The notes: generated by a model from the sequence alone, not told the origin. Positions 45,137 through 56,083 are shown, numbered from the stretch's first letter. The stretch: DNA of 64,000 bases from Monocercomonoides exilis (GCA_001643675.2 LSRY02000066.1:266001-330000); one strand, 5' to 3'. Made by a program: numbers and translations.

Positions 45137-48100
45137 ATGAAACTGGAACATTTTCTCTTTTTCATCGTAATTTTATTTTCAAGAGCAATTGAAAATGTTC
45201 CTTCAAATTTACACAATGACTTATCAATTGTTAAATCAGCATTCACACTGTATAATTCAACTTTACAACTTATTTCGTGTAATCAAGCACAATTACCTGA
45301 TGCATTTTGTTCAGTCGTGAAAGACAATTCAAATTTGTGCATTCGAAATTCCGTTCTCAATTACAATGGACATTTGCATTCTTGTATTTATCTGAACAAA
45401 GGAACGACTGTATTTGAATCTGTGAATGTATCTTATCATTTCAACAACAATGCTTTTGGATCTCTGATTTTCTTGGAATCGGTAAACGATAATGCTGTTA
45501 TAACTGATGTACTATTTCAGGATTTATTACAATATTCTGATAACATTCCGATTCTAGCTGATGGCTCTGGTACTATTCAAACAAAAGATTGCTCATTCAG
45601 AAATATTACTACATCAAAAAAAGAAAAATATAACGACCTAAAAAGTGCAATCTCTATACATGAACGTGCTATCTTTGCTATGGAATTTGAACGATGCCTG
45701 TTTGAAAGAAGTCATAATGAATTTTCATCGTTATTGTGCAGAATGAATCATCAGTCGAATCATTTTTTCGGTTGTAATGGAACATTTATTGGAAATGATG
45801 AATGCCCCACTGGAGATGTCACCGTTGATCAATCTGTTAATTTAAAACAATGTACTTGGAAAGATAAAAGAATTGAAGTCCAAACAAAAAGCGATGAAGG
45901 AATCATATCAATGGTAGATTGCGAATGGGAAAACTGCGAATCTGATAAGAAAAATGGAGGCGGCGTTGAATTTAAGAAAGCCAAAGAATTACATTTGCTT
46001 GGATGTGAATTCAAGAGATGTAAAAGCAAAAAATACGGTGGTGCTGTTTATATATCGAATGAAATATGTAACTCACAGATAAATTTATGCGTTTTTGAAA
46101 AATGCAGCTCTTTAATCGGTGGAGGGCTATTAATAAGCGAAGGTGTGAAGTGCAGACTCGTTGATTGCTTGTTTCTTGAATGCGTTGCAGATGATAAAGG
46201 GAGTTTTAATGATGAAAGCAAGCCATATTTAAACAGTGGTGGCGGAGTGGCGATGATCATAAAAGATTCCAACAGCGATCTATTGCTTGGCTCTGATACT
46301 TTGCATTCGCTCTCAAACGAAAACGAAAAACTTGCTTCCTTCTCCAATTGTCTGTTTATAAACAACAGTGCAGCTTCAAAAAAAGGTGATGATGTATTTT
46401 TGGTTAGCTCTTCACTTTTTAACGACAAATCCGAAACAAGCAGAACCGGAAGAAAGGTTCATAATAGCATTAATATATCAGAAAAGGTGAATTTTCATGA
46501 TTGCTTTGCAAGCAATCAAGAGCTTTATTACGCAGTAAGTCACATACCAATTGATAATAAACATTCTTCTGTGTTTTTCATGTCTTCTGTTGAATCGGAG
46601 TCTCTTGTAATGGAAAATTTCATTAAACATCAAAATGCAGTTAAAGTAGATCCAGAAAATGGTCAGGACGATGCTGAAGCTTGCATTATTGGGGGGGAAA
46701 AGCCTTGCCAAACAATCGAATATGCAATTGAAGAAGCTGGAAAAAACAATAAGAAGAAACAAGAAACTCCAGGAAAAACAACAGATACTTTAAATTCTCC
46801 AGATATTTCTACAAAGCAGGAAAGAATAATTGGGATGAGATCAAATGAATCAAGAAGGAATATACCTTTAGTTATCAGTCTGTCAAAAGCGGATCATATC
46901 GTAGTCAAGAAAATTGATATTTGTGATGGAATTGCGGTTCTGAGTGGAAATGATAAAAGCAACAAAACGAAGAATCCAGATGAACAAAAAGAGCAGAAAG
47001 TAACTTTGCATTTGAATATTTCCAAATCATCTGCTTCATCTTCTTTACGTTATTCAAAAAATTATGATGATTTTATCTCTTCAGACAGTTTCTTTGATGA
47101 GACTTTGAATCAATCAAAACTTCAAAGAATGACATTTAACCGGCTGAGAAAGCAATTCGAATTTGCATCACAAAACGATGAAAGAGCCGAAACAGAAGGA
47201 GACAGTGCGGGGCCTAAGGACAGCACAGGCAAAGAAGGGAGTCCCGAAGGCCAGCAGCAAAGTTCTCACAGACATCAAGACGCTGCTGTGACTGTCGGCG
47301 ACGGACAATTCAAAATTGAATTTATGGACATTGTTGCCGAAGCAGCCAAGCAAAAGCATTCTTCAGGTTATTCTGCACGTTCTCATGCAAACACAGACGA
47401 ACAAACAAAATTGCTGATTTCTTTAAACCCGACTGCGACAAATGCATCGAGCACTCCTCTTCTTCATCTTTTAAATGTTTCCATTACTCTTTCAGATCAA
47501 CTGCCATCAACTTTCCTTCTGACTTATCCTCTTCTGTCTTCAGCTGGTGGAGTGCTTGTGATGGATAACACTTCCATTTCTGGATTCTCTTTCCAAAACT
47601 ATCCTTTGATTCTGTTCACTTCAGATGTTATTTCGTCTTCTACTCCTTCTTCTTCTTCTTCTTCGTTTGTATCATCGTCAATTCGATCAACCCAAAATCC
47701 ATCCACTTCTTTGCTTTATCGTCCCTTTTTGCGCATCAACTCCTCAACAATCAGCAACATTGTGCGACATCGTGGAGACGGTGCTGCTGTTTCTGCGTTG
47801 ATTGGAAAGGGAGTGAAAGCAGAGATTGACAACACACTCATCAGCGATTGCAGCGTGCAGCTTGGCTCTTCTGGCGCGTGCCTGTTCTATCTGGAAAAGG
47901 GAGCTTCATTGAACATTCCAGGCTCAAAGAGCGAAGAGGGAAAGGAGGGAAACAACGAAGAAAAATATGGGCTGGTTGTGAAGAGTTGCTCGGCACAAGA
48001 ATTTGGTGGAGGAGTTTCTGTTGTTTTGGACGATGGAGACGAAGAGGCTCCTCAGTCTGACAGAAACGACCAAGCTGAAAGCACAAACGAGAAGGAAGAC

Positions 48101-50383
48101 AAAGAAATAGACGAAAAAGCGCTAGATAATTTGGACGAGCCGAAAGTTGCAGAAGATAAACGTATAACTCTTTCTCTCTCTTCTCTGTCGTTTTCTCAAT
48201 GCTCAGCTCAAAAGGGCGGAAACTTCTTTGTTTTGTGGACGCATTTGCCTTCAATCACGCCAGCATCTCCTTCTCCTTCTTTCGATGGATCAACTTCTGC
48301 ATTCTCGTTGGCATCGTCTTCATCCGACCAATCTGAAGCACAGCCATATTTTTATCTTTCATCGTCTCTGAATTCGTCCCTTTCGTTCATTCAGAAACTG
48401 AATGGCATCACTTCGAGAGATCTGCTGTGCCTGTTCAATCCGAAGCAACAAAAGAACTGGAGTCAGGCTGATTTGTATGCTCTTTTAGCACCGCTGTCCG
48501 TTGTATACGTTGGAAAAGCTAAAGAAGGAGCAGAGAAGGAAGTGAAGTGCAATGAAACAACAGAAGAAGTGCCTTGTCTAAAAGTGAATGAGGCGGTGAA
48601 TGAATTATTGAAAATGAAAGGAAAGAAGAAGGTTGTTGTTGTGAGCAATGACGCTGAGCTGTTGGATGACAAAGTGGTTATTGACTGTGCAACTGTTGAA
48701 GGCAAAGACGAGATGAAGGAGCTTAAAATAGTTGAGAAAAAGATTACAGAAAACGAAGATCCGACAATTGGTTCGTTTCTGTTTGATTGCAAAAATGATG
48801 CAAATTTTACTTCTCTGAAAATAGCTCTGAACGAAAAGGTGCAAAAAAGAGAGGCCTTCTTTGGCTGCATTCATGGCTGTCTCACCCTCATAAGAGTCCA
48901 GCTTCTTCATCCTTTTGTTCAAAAAGTTAATTCTGCTTCTTTGAATGCTCATTCTTCAGCTCTGGTTTACGAGCCTTTATCTTTCATGAAGGCAATTGAA
49001 CTTCATTTTGGTTTTCTTCAAGTTGATGGTTGCTCTTTCTCGTTTCCATCGTGTTCTAATAGCATTGGCTCAACTTTGTGTGCTATTTCTTCTCATATCT
49101 CCATCAATTCCACTGTATTCACTTCACCTTCCTCTCCTCCATCATCATCCTCTTCTTCTTCTTTCTCTTCTTCTTCCATTATTATGCCATCGCTTCCATT
49201 TTCTTCATCATTCTCTTCGGTTTCTTTGCCTCTTTCTTCTCAAAGTGCTCCTTCGCATACCTTTGTCTGTGCGACAGATTCATTTTCGTGGAATTCCTCG
49301 CAGCTGTTCTTAAATAACTCTGTTACGCACATTTCGAACACAGCAATAAAAGGGAACGCCAATGGAGCCATTTTCATCTCGTCTGGCTCGCTTGCACTGA
49401 CAAATGCTTCTTTCACAGAGAACAATCCGCTTCTCGACAAATATCCCTCATTTCGTCGAAATTTGATGTGCGAAAATGGTGCTGTTGATATGAAAAGCGC
49501 AGGAGAAGGAGACGGGAAGAAAAGTGACGATTGCTTGTGGTTTATGAGCGACAACTGCAAAATGAAAGGAGTTTTGGAGCAAAAAGATTCGTTCTTCTTC
49601 ATTCCTCAGCTTTTAAATGTGGAAATGGAACTTTTGAAAGAGGAAGAAAAATCTGACGACAAAAAAACGAGGAAACAAAAAGTTCCGCTGCTGCACTTGC
49701 TCAGCGCTCAGAATGATGAGAAAGAGAAAGAGAAAGAAGAGAAAGAAAAAGAAAAGCCAAAAGAACAAAATGCGATTGTAAAATTAATTGGAAAGAACTT
49801 TATTCCTTGCAACGCCATCTTGGAGATTATAATTGGCTATGAATCTACTCAAACAAAATCATTGTGGAAAATTAATGTGCAAAATGAAACTTATGCAACA
49901 ACTGTAATACCGATTTCTGCTATTCAAGTACCAAAAACACAAAGGAACTCGTTCCCATCTTCTTTAAGCGCGCCTTCATCATCGTTATTTTATTCGCTGA
50001 ATTCTTCTGAGGATCTGTCCAGTTCTTCTTCAACAAATTCTGCGAGTGGAAAGAGTATTTCTTCAAATGGTGCATCAATTTCTGTTCATATGTTATTTTG
50101 GGTTGACGAAATGTCAAAAAAGCGAACACGAACTTACACAATGAAAAATGGAAAATATTTTATTGCTCCGTCGACTGAAGATGATGATGCTGATGATCTT
50201 TCATATACTTCTGTGCTTTGGTATGTTACCTTTGTTGCAATGTGTGCCTTTTCAGTCGCAGCTGTTTTGTGGAGATTTAAACTGAAAAGAGATGAAAAGA
50301 ATAGAGGGCAAAATTCAGAAAGAGAAGCAAACTTTAGCTCGTTGGAAGAAGCTCATGCAAAACTAAGTTTAAGAAAAGACTGA
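45137..50383 (+). CDS. Giant type I surface protein with right-handed beta-helix repeats
   Basis: A single exon of 1,748 residues. It has an N-terminal signal peptide (about 1-19, LEHFLFFIVILFS). Repeated short Asn/Cys/Gly segments follow, such as GGGVEFKKAKELHLLGCEFK and GGAVYISNEICNSQINLCVF, then GGGLLISEG. These are the rung pattern of pectin-lyase-like beta-helices. Two central linkers start with PENGQDD, or a VYVGKAKEG equivalent, and run into PCQTIEYAIEEA or PCLKVNEAVNELL. Such an arrangement recurs in expanded oxymonad surface families, as I recall them. Near the end, DDCLWFMSDNCKMKG is another recurring motif. Ser runs lie at about 840-855 and 1335-1350. One membrane helix (about 1696-1714, WYVTFVAMCAFSVAAVLW) and a 34-residue charged cytoplasmic tail end it. 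Many N-glycosylation sequons are present. It is likely an adhesive or protective cell-surface glycoprotein. Confidence 0.9.
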   Translation: MKLEHFLFFIVILFSRAIENVPSNLHNDLSIVKSAFTLYNSTLQLISCNQAQLPDAFCSVVKDNSNLCIRNSVLNYNGHLHSCIYLNKGTTVFESVNVSYHFNNNAFGSLIFLESVNDNAVITDVLFQDLLQYSDNIPILADGSGTIQTKDCSFRNITTSKKEKYNDLKSAISIHERAIFAMEFERCLFERSHNEFSSLLCRMNHQSNHFFGCNGTFIGNDECPTGDVTVDQSVNLKQCTWKDKRIEVQTKSDEGIISMVDCEWENCESDKKNGGGVEFKKAKELHLLGCEFKRCKSKKYGGAVYISNEICNSQINLCVFEKCSSLIGGGLLISEGVKCRLVDCLFLECVADDKGSFNDESKPYLNSGGGVAMIIKDSNSDLLLGSDTLHSLSNENEKLASFSNCLFINNSAASKKGDDVFLVSSSLFNDKSETSRTGRKVHNSINISEKVNFHDCFASNQELYYAVSHIPIDNKHSSVFFMSSVESESLVMENFIKHQNAVKVDPENGQDDAEACIIGGEKPCQTIEYAIEEAGKNNKKKQETPGKTTDTLNSPDISTKQERIIGMRSNESRRNIPLVISLSKADHIVVKKIDICDGIAVLSGNDKSNKTKNPDEQKEQKVTLHLNISKSSASSSLRYSKNYDDFISSDSFFDETLNQSKLQRMTFNRLRKQFEFASQNDERAETEGDSAGPKDSTGKEGSPEGQQQSSHRHQDAAVTVGDGQFKIEFMDIVAEAAKQKHSSGYSARSHANTDEQTKLLISLNPTATNASSTPLLHLLNVSITLSDQLPSTFLLTYPLLSSAGGVLVMDNTSISGFSFQNYPLILFTSDVISSSTPSSSSSSFVSSSIRSTQNPSTSLLYRPFLRINSSTISNIVRHRGDGAAVSALIGKGVKAEIDNTLISDCSVQLGSSGACLFYLEKGASLNIPGSKSEEGKEGNNEEKYGLVVKSCSAQEFGGGVSVVLDDGDEEAPQSDRNDQAESTNEKEDKEIDEKALDNLDEPKVAEDKRITLSLSSLSFSQCSAQKGGNFFVLWTHLPSITPASPSPSFDGSTSAFSLASSSSDQSEAQPYFYLSSSLNSSLSFIQKLNGITSRDLLCLFNPKQQKNWSQADLYALLAPLSVVYVGKAKEGAEKEVKCNETTEEVPCLKVNEAVNELLKMKGKKKVVVVSNDAELLDDKVVIDCATVEGKDEMKELKIVEKKITENEDPTIGSFLFDCKNDANFTSLKIALNEKVQKREAFFGCIHGCLTLIRVQLLHPFVQKVNSASLNAHSSALVYEPLSFMKAIELHFGFLQVDGCSFSFPSCSNSIGSTLCAISSHISINSTVFTSPSSPPSSSSSSSFSSSSIIMPSLPFSSSFSSVSLPLSSQSAPSHTFVCATDSFSWNSSQLFLNNSVTHISNTAIKGNANGAIFISSGSLALTNASFTENNPLLDKYPSFRRNLMCENGAVDMKSAGEGDGKKSDDCLWFMSDNCKMKGVLEQKDSFFFIPQLLNVEMELLKEEEKSDDKKTRKQKVPLLHLLSAQNDEKEKEKEEKEKEKPKEQNAIVKLIGKNFIPCNAILEIIIGYESTQTKSLWKINVQNETYATTVIPISAIQVPKTQRNSFPSSLSAPSSSLFYSLNSSEDLSSSSSTNSASGKSISSNGASISVHMLFWVDEMSKKRTRTYTMKNGKYFIAPSTEDDDADDLSYTSVLWYVTFVAMCAFSVAAVLWRFKLKRDEKNRGQNSEREANFSSLEEAHAKLSLRKD

Positions 50384-51514
50384 ACTGTCATTCATAAGAT
50401 TGCAATTTTTTTTTAATACTTTCATGCACTTCTGGATTAATAACATTTGTTGAGTCATGATCAAATCTCGTTCAGTGTTGAAGTGATATGATTCATTTTA
50501 TTTTCTTGAATAAATTCCATTTAATTATGAATTACAATTATATTTAATTGATAAAAAAGTGAAATCGAATCATACAATGTTCATTTATTGTTTTCAAACT
50601 TTCATTATAATAATTTCAAATTTATTCAGATATATTTTTCCACTGCAAATATTGATATTGATGTCTCCAAATTCCAAGAAAAAAAAATAATAAAAAAATG
50701 TTTCTATGATTCCTAATCTTTGCCTCAACTTTTTGAGAAATATGCTTCTTCCACTATCTTTTCTTCAATGAGCAAATACAAGTAACCGCACACTTGGGAA
50801 GAAACGGCTTGCATTCATCATAACTCAATATATATTTATATATATATATTCAAAAGAAACTATTTCTTCTTTGAGAAATGTCAATTATGATAAATAATTA
50901 CTTTTTTCCTTCTTTCTCTGATTTGTTTTCTTTGGATTTATTATTTTACAAATTACAAACACTTTCACAATTATCATTCGAAATAAAAAGAAACCATTTT
51001 CCACATATCCAAATTGCATGCTACACTTTGAAATTAAAATAAAAAAATTAAACTACTCAAAGGAAACTGATGAACAATTGTCATTAATGTTTTGAATGAT
51101 TAATGTGCAATCAAAGTTGTACGGGATAAAAATATTTGAAAAATTTCAAGATGAATTCATCCATCTCATTTCCAGTTAATTATTGAAAATGATTTGATCT
51201 TTACCTCCATAACTACAAGAGTGATAAGATAAAGTTTAGCTTTGTTCCATAGTTATAAAACAAAAGTACAAATACAGAAAAGGATGGTATGCACGCTGAG
51301 ATTTGAGTGAATGTGCAATATTTTTCCATTTTTGTAATTATCTTCTATTCAAACATTCACTCATTCAATTGGAATGATATAAACGTCATTCTTTACTGAA
51401 TGCAATGCTTTTGCAAATATACAGGCGAAGAATATCGTTAATAGTTATTCTGGTTTACTACAATTATTATATTAGAATTCTTGTTGATCCCATTTCTTTG
51501 AATATTTTTTGAAG
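50384..51514. other. Intergenic, AT-rich
   Basis: About 1.1 kb with no supported complete gene. A possible first exon for the downstream armadillo gene is 51400-51436 (MQCFCKYTGEEY plus one base, donor GTTAAT). It joins in frame to the acceptor at 51514. A small (AT)n patch lies near 50829-50848. Confidence 0.4.
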
Positions 51515-52854
51515 AATTGTTTTCCGAGCTGGTGCATTGCGATGAGAATGAACAGAAAGTTAAAACAGAGGAAATGAATACACTAATGGACGGCATGGAT
51601 GAAAAAGAATTCAAATATGTTTTCACAAAAGAATTGTTCGACAAGATATACAGATTGATTGAAGATAAGAAATTATCTGTGGAAGCCTCCGTTTCGATAT
51701 TGAAATGTGTTGGATTTTATAGATTAATGAAGCACAGCGAATGCAATCTTTTTTCTTTTTCTAAGTTGAACAGAAGATTAGAAAACATGATTGTAGATGA
51801 AAATACGAAAAATGGAAAAAAGAATGAAAAACTACTGATTGACCTTTGTGAATGTTATTTAACACTGAACGATTGCCTACACTTTAACAGAGAACTTTTT
51901 CCAATTATCTTGCCTTGTCTTTTGAAGGCTTCATTGAACAAACAGGAAAGCAATAAATCTAAAATAGAAGTGGAAACAGCATTGTTTGATTTGAGTAACG
52001 TTATCGAATATTATGTATGAGCATTTTTATTTCATTTTTGATTTTATTGATATTTTTCTTTCTTTCTCTCTCTTTTTTTAAAGAAAGTGAATCAAGAACT
52101 TTACTTAGATGAGATCAAGGAGATCATAAAATATCATCAGAAACACAGAAATCTGACACGACTTGCATATCAGTCTGCTTGGAAGTTTTTGATTTATCGA
52201 TTACTATATGATGAAAATTTAACTTATGTTATTGTGTATGAATTGCATTTTGTGACAGATGCGGAAAAAGAACTCGAAGAACTGATAAAATGTGATAATA
52301 GGAAGAGAGAGGAAGAAGAGAACAAAGATAGAAAAGCAGAATTGAAAAAGGTGAATATAATACCAAAATGGATTCGTATCTTTTGTTCTTTTTTTAGCCG
52401 CTGTGTGTTTTGGACTGAAGAATATGCTGGACTGGTTCGTTGTCTTGCCAAGTTATGTAGAACCACCAGAGAGAATGAAAGTGAAATATATGGAGAATGC
52501 ATTTCTTTGTTTTGGGATATGATTCGAAACAAAACGTCAACTCTTGCCATTTTGATGAAGGAAGGAGTTGTTGAATTGATATCAGAGGATATTCAACAAT
52601 CAACATTGAATGACGAAAGAACAAGCTATTGCTTTAGAATTTTTTTGGAAATATCAAGAAGATTGGAAGCAAAAATGGATTACGAAACGGATGAAGAGAA
52701 AAGAAAATCAACAAAAAATGAGATGCTTAAAATTGCAGAAGAAGAAGGATATGAAGATATTATCGCAAGCTTTCGTGAAATAATTCCGTTTTTAAACAAA
52801 AAATGTTTTACTGCATTGTCTGTCGAATTGGCAGATTATTGTTTGAATGTTTGA
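51515..52854 (+). CDS. Armadillo-family protein of an expanded oxymonad-type family, two supported exons
   Basis: The supported exons are 51515-52014 and 52084-52854, with a 69-nt intron (GTATGA, TTTAAAG) joined in phase 0. The coding frame enters 51515 through an acceptor (TTTTGAAG), so an upstream exon is expected. 51400-51436 is a candidate, otherwise translation would start at ATG 51574. The text LMDGMDEKEFKYVFTKELF, LLIDLCECYLTLNDCL, HQKHRNLTRLAYQSAWKFLI and AEEEGYEDIIASFREII matches, from memory, a large paralogous family of helical proteins in Monocercomonoides-like oxymonads. The total is about 420 residues, mostly alpha-helical and charged, with no membrane segment. Function is unknown. 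If the upstream exon is absent the gene may be 5'-truncated. Confidence 0.75.
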
Positions 52855-53213
52855 GGAAATGAAATGAGTTTTATTTTATAACTCAATTTAATTTTCTTTT
52901 CCTATTTTCATTGTTTGACGATTCGTCAAAACTTTGGAAATATTTGCTTTTTTAAGAAGAGATTTTTGTAATGATTTATCAGATAAATTATCAGATAATC
53001 TTGTAAATGTTCGAGTAAATAAGATGTTATTAATTATGTAACTCAAAAGCATTGTATTTTTCTTTTTATTTCATTTTTCGTTTCAGTTAACAGCTGTTTA
53101 GAAGTTTTTTTAGAGTTTTTTTTCAACAAGTCTTTGAAAGGAATCAAAATAACAAAAAGAGAAAAGCACAAATTTTTATTCAATTGGTTTCTTTTATCAT
53201 CAAAAATCTATTT
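52855..53213. other. Intergenic, AT-rich
   Basis: A 359-bp T-rich stretch after the armadillo gene. Two TTATCAGATAA-like direct copies lie near 52977-53000. No gene is seen. Confidence 0.4.
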
Positions 53214-54625
53214 CTAATGAATTGTTGCATCAATTTTTTTATGAAATGCTCTAAAAAACTCAAAGTTCACTGATTCTGCAATTGATAATGAGAGTCTCCC
53301 ATTATCTCCTTTCCACGTCATTGTTTCAGCTGCTTCATTTGCATTCGACAGATTTCTGGGAATCCAAAGAACCCAAGAAGACTGAAGAAGTTGGCGATAG
53401 AAAAGAAGAGCTGTGAATCGATATGCACTAAAAGAAGAATAAGCCCACTATTTATGTAATATTGAATGTATTTCAATGAGAAGAACAATGAAAGCTTGAA
53501 ACGAAGAAATTCAATTATCATTCATTAATCAAAATATGCTAAATTGGAAAAGCATAGAATATGAATGATTTATCTTCTTTTCTTCACAACTCCGATTCGT
53601 CTTTGGCAAATGACTTTACGCTGTTTGTGAATACTCTTTGCTCTTCAGTTTTCCTTCCAAAAAGCATAAAGCCTTTTTACCGATCACAGCAGATGTTTGT
53701 TTGTCGTGCCTTTAAAGACCTCTTTCATAATACTAATTAATGATTCCTGGCTTTCCTTCATCGGACTCATTCGGAAATTGTGGAGCATATAACAGATTCT
53801 TTTGCGAAATTGATGTGATTTCTCAATTCTCTTCAATTTCCTTAATTCCCTTTTGTTGGACTTCCATTTCAGTTTTATGTTTTGTACGAGTAGATTGATA
53901 AAATTTATTTATTTCCAGCCACGATAAATGAGTATTGCAAATATTTTTCTGTTGAACATAAATGAACAAAAAAAACGTTCAAACAACTTGAACTGTGCAA
54001 TTTTGAAAGAATAGTTTGCATAAACGTTGGAGTATTCTAAAAAACTTTCTTCCATGTAATTTCCTTCGATCAAGAACAATTCAGCAGTAGCAGCTTCTGT
54101 GTTTTTAGACAAAGCCAATTTATATCGCAGGAAACTTGATACGTCTGGTGGGTATCCAGTGTAAATTGTAGTACAGCTTCAAACTTCTTTTCCGAGTTGA
54201 TTAAAAATTCTGTCATTAGCAAATTTGAATCGTCGAAAATATTTTCCGCTTTTGAAAGCTAAAAAAGTTCAATTAAGTTGTCTTGAGCAATAACATCCAA
54301 AATTCTTGGGAATTTTCATGAGAGTAATCGACCTGTGTGTCATTATATGTCAAAAATTATATAAATACAATACTTTTCAGAATAGGTAAAGTTCGACCTC
54401 CAGAAAATCACGTAAAAATAAGCATGCATTGTATATTCTAGAAGTGCATTTTCATCGTCCTACGGTGAAATTTTTGCATCACTCGAACACTCCAGATTAA
54501 AAGAATTCTCACGCTGTTGTAGCAAAAGGTCATGGATTTTTGTTGTTGATTAATTATGAAACATGACTCAGATATTCCAGATTGAAATTTGAAGAGGAAA
54601 AAAAGTGTCCATTCTTCAATCAAAA
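53214..54625 (-). pseudogene. Interrupted multi-block coding relic (or unresolved multi-exon gene)
   Basis: Reading the minus strand from about 54,625 down, several blocks look coding. DDENALLEYTMHAYFYVIFW follows a CGTAG acceptor and ends near 54375. It may splice to YSHENSQEFWMLLL. After a CTTTTTAG acceptor near 54260 come SKAENIFDDSNLLMTEFLIN and KKFEAVLQFT. A frame change then gives TGYPPDVSSFLRYKLALSKN and EGNYMEESFLEYSNVYANYS (about 53,990-54,160). The last block, FYRQLLQSSWVLWIPRNLSN then SLSIAESVNFEFFRAFHK, ends with TAG at 53214-53216. Some gaps could be introns (a 40-50 nt gap has GT/AG ends), but at least one stop or shift remains. WVLWIPRNLSNANEAAE recalls the 'W-x-PR-x-x-N-x-AD' end of retroelement RNase H domains, which is very tentative. 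Confidence 0.4.
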
Positions 54626-54639
54626 TTGTCTAATAATGA

Positions 54640-55004
54640 ATGCAAAGGAAAAGTCATAATAAAAGAACGAAAACTGGTTATATGCATGACATAGTAAATA
54701 AAAGACAGAATACAACTGAAATATTCAACGAATTAGTAAAATATTATCATCTTATTTGCGTTGCTGTTGTTTTCACTAAATTATGTTATCTAGTATGTAT
54801 CATGATCATATTTTCATCGAAATAATTCATGATAAAAACATTTCATTTTCACAAATATTACTCTTTATAAAACATAGAAGATGATATTGTATGGCTTTTT
54901 GACCATTAATAACATGTTGAAGAGAAAATTCTCATTCAAATTTGTTCTTGTTTTTTGTTCAATTATTTTACTCGGAAATTGTAAAGATAAATGAGAATAT
55001 TGGT
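54640..55004. other. Intergenic, AT-rich
   Basis: A 62-residue frame at 54640-54825 looks compositional. Nothing else is recognised. Confidence 0.4.
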
Positions 55005-55115
55005 AAAGGGGTCATGCCTGAGAAGGACGGATTAGACGAATCCATGTTATCAGAGGGCTGTGCGTCTCAGAGTGTTTTGTTTGCACGATTTACTGAGGCT
55101 TAACTCTGAATATTG
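55005..55115. ncRNA. Candidate structured RNA island, unidentified
   Basis: A patch clearly richer in G and C than its flanks. CTGAGA (55018-55023) pairs with TCTCAG (55065-55070), and this stem encloses GGATT/AATCC (55029-55033 with 55039-55043). It does not match 5S, U-snRNA, RNase P or SRP signatures that I know. It could be a snoRNA-like or lineage-specific RNA, or simply a relic. Confidence 0.25.
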
Positions 55116-55487
55116 TCCACTAATTTATTCTTTTTTTTTTTTGATTAAGTATCTGAAGAAAAAAAAGTCCGTTAAATAACTCTCCCCACAAGTAAATGTT
55201 TTAAAATTCATAGATATTCTCTTTTCAGCTTGAAAACGTATGAATGATTGAATATAAAAACATTGAAAAAAAAAACATTAACGACGGATGATTGGAATGC
55301 CTTAATAATACCATGGATGAAGTACTACCCCCCAAAAAACAGTTTTTTTATTTTTTGGGAAAGGAAAAAATAAATGGAAATTTGAGGGAATCCAATGTGG
55401 GAAAAAGTTTGAATGGATGAAACTTTTTTGAGTCAAAAATTAATAATTTCAAAAAATAAGTTTCTATCCTCCCCTTGAGAAGAACTC

Positions 55488-55543
55488 CTTCAAAGATATG
55501 ATGATATTAATCTTATTGGTTAATATTCATCATTTCTTTGAAG
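55488..55543. repeat. Imperfect palindrome (hairpin) 1
   Basis: The 56-nt sequence starts CTTCAAAGATATGATGAT and ends ATCATTTCTTTGAAG. The arms pair around a short loop near ATCTTATTGG. It shares both ends with the second palindrome 74 bp downstream. Confidence 0.75.
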
Positions 55544-55616
55544 TTTTTTTGAGTCAATTTTTTGACTTCAAGAAAAAAAGTTTCTTTTCCTCCTTTAAAG
55601 GAGATAAAAGAAACAT

Positions 55617-55692
55617 CTTCAAAGATGATGAAAGAGTGCGTTAATCATGTTTATCATGATTGCACATTGCTTTAGTCATCATTTCTTTGAAG
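55617..55692. repeat. Imperfect palindrome (hairpin) 2
   Basis: The 76-nt sequence starts CTTCAAAGATGATG and ends TCATCATTTCTTTGAAG, with an inner ATCATG/CATGAT stem. It is followed, like the first copy, by a T-rich TTTTTTGA(C/G) stretch, so the two form diverged tandem modules. Confidence 0.75.
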
Positions 55693-55805
55693 TATTTTTT
55701 GACTAAAAAATTGATAATTTCAAAAAAGTTTCAGACTTCTAAAAAAACAGAAAAAAAAGAGGAGAAAAATAAAGGAATAAGGAAGAAACTACCTCGAGGG
55801 GTAGG

Positions 55806-55877
55806 GGCCGCGCGACAAACGCGGCAAAAGGTCGGGGAGCGAAAGCGACCGAACTTTTGCCGTGTGGCGCGTCGGCC
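55806..55877. repeat. GC-rich long hairpin
   Basis: GGCAAAAGGTCGG pairs with CCGAACTTTTGCC (12 of 13 positions) around a GGAGCGAAAGCGA loop. An outer GGCCG.GCG/CGCGTCGGCC stem extends it. It is strikingly GC-rich within AT-rich DNA. Confidence 0.7.
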
Positions 55878-56083
55878 ATTGGGTGGGACTCTTTTCTCCT
55901 CATCAAAAGTGATTTTTTCTTTGATTTGACCCCACCAAATTGTTCATCCAATTATGTACAATTTTGAGGGTTTTCAAATTTTCATTGAAAATTTTTGCCT
56001 CTCCCCCCCTAAATTATTATTGATTTATTACTTGTGACTTTAAAAAGTTTTTTTAACTCTTTTTCTTCTATTTTTCGCGAGAT

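Noticed and set aside
53561-53740. A 59-codon plus-strand frame starting MNDLSSFLHN with a fairly gene-like composition
   Set aside because: It lies opposite the interrupted minus-strand relic, has no family match, and is short enough to occur by chance.
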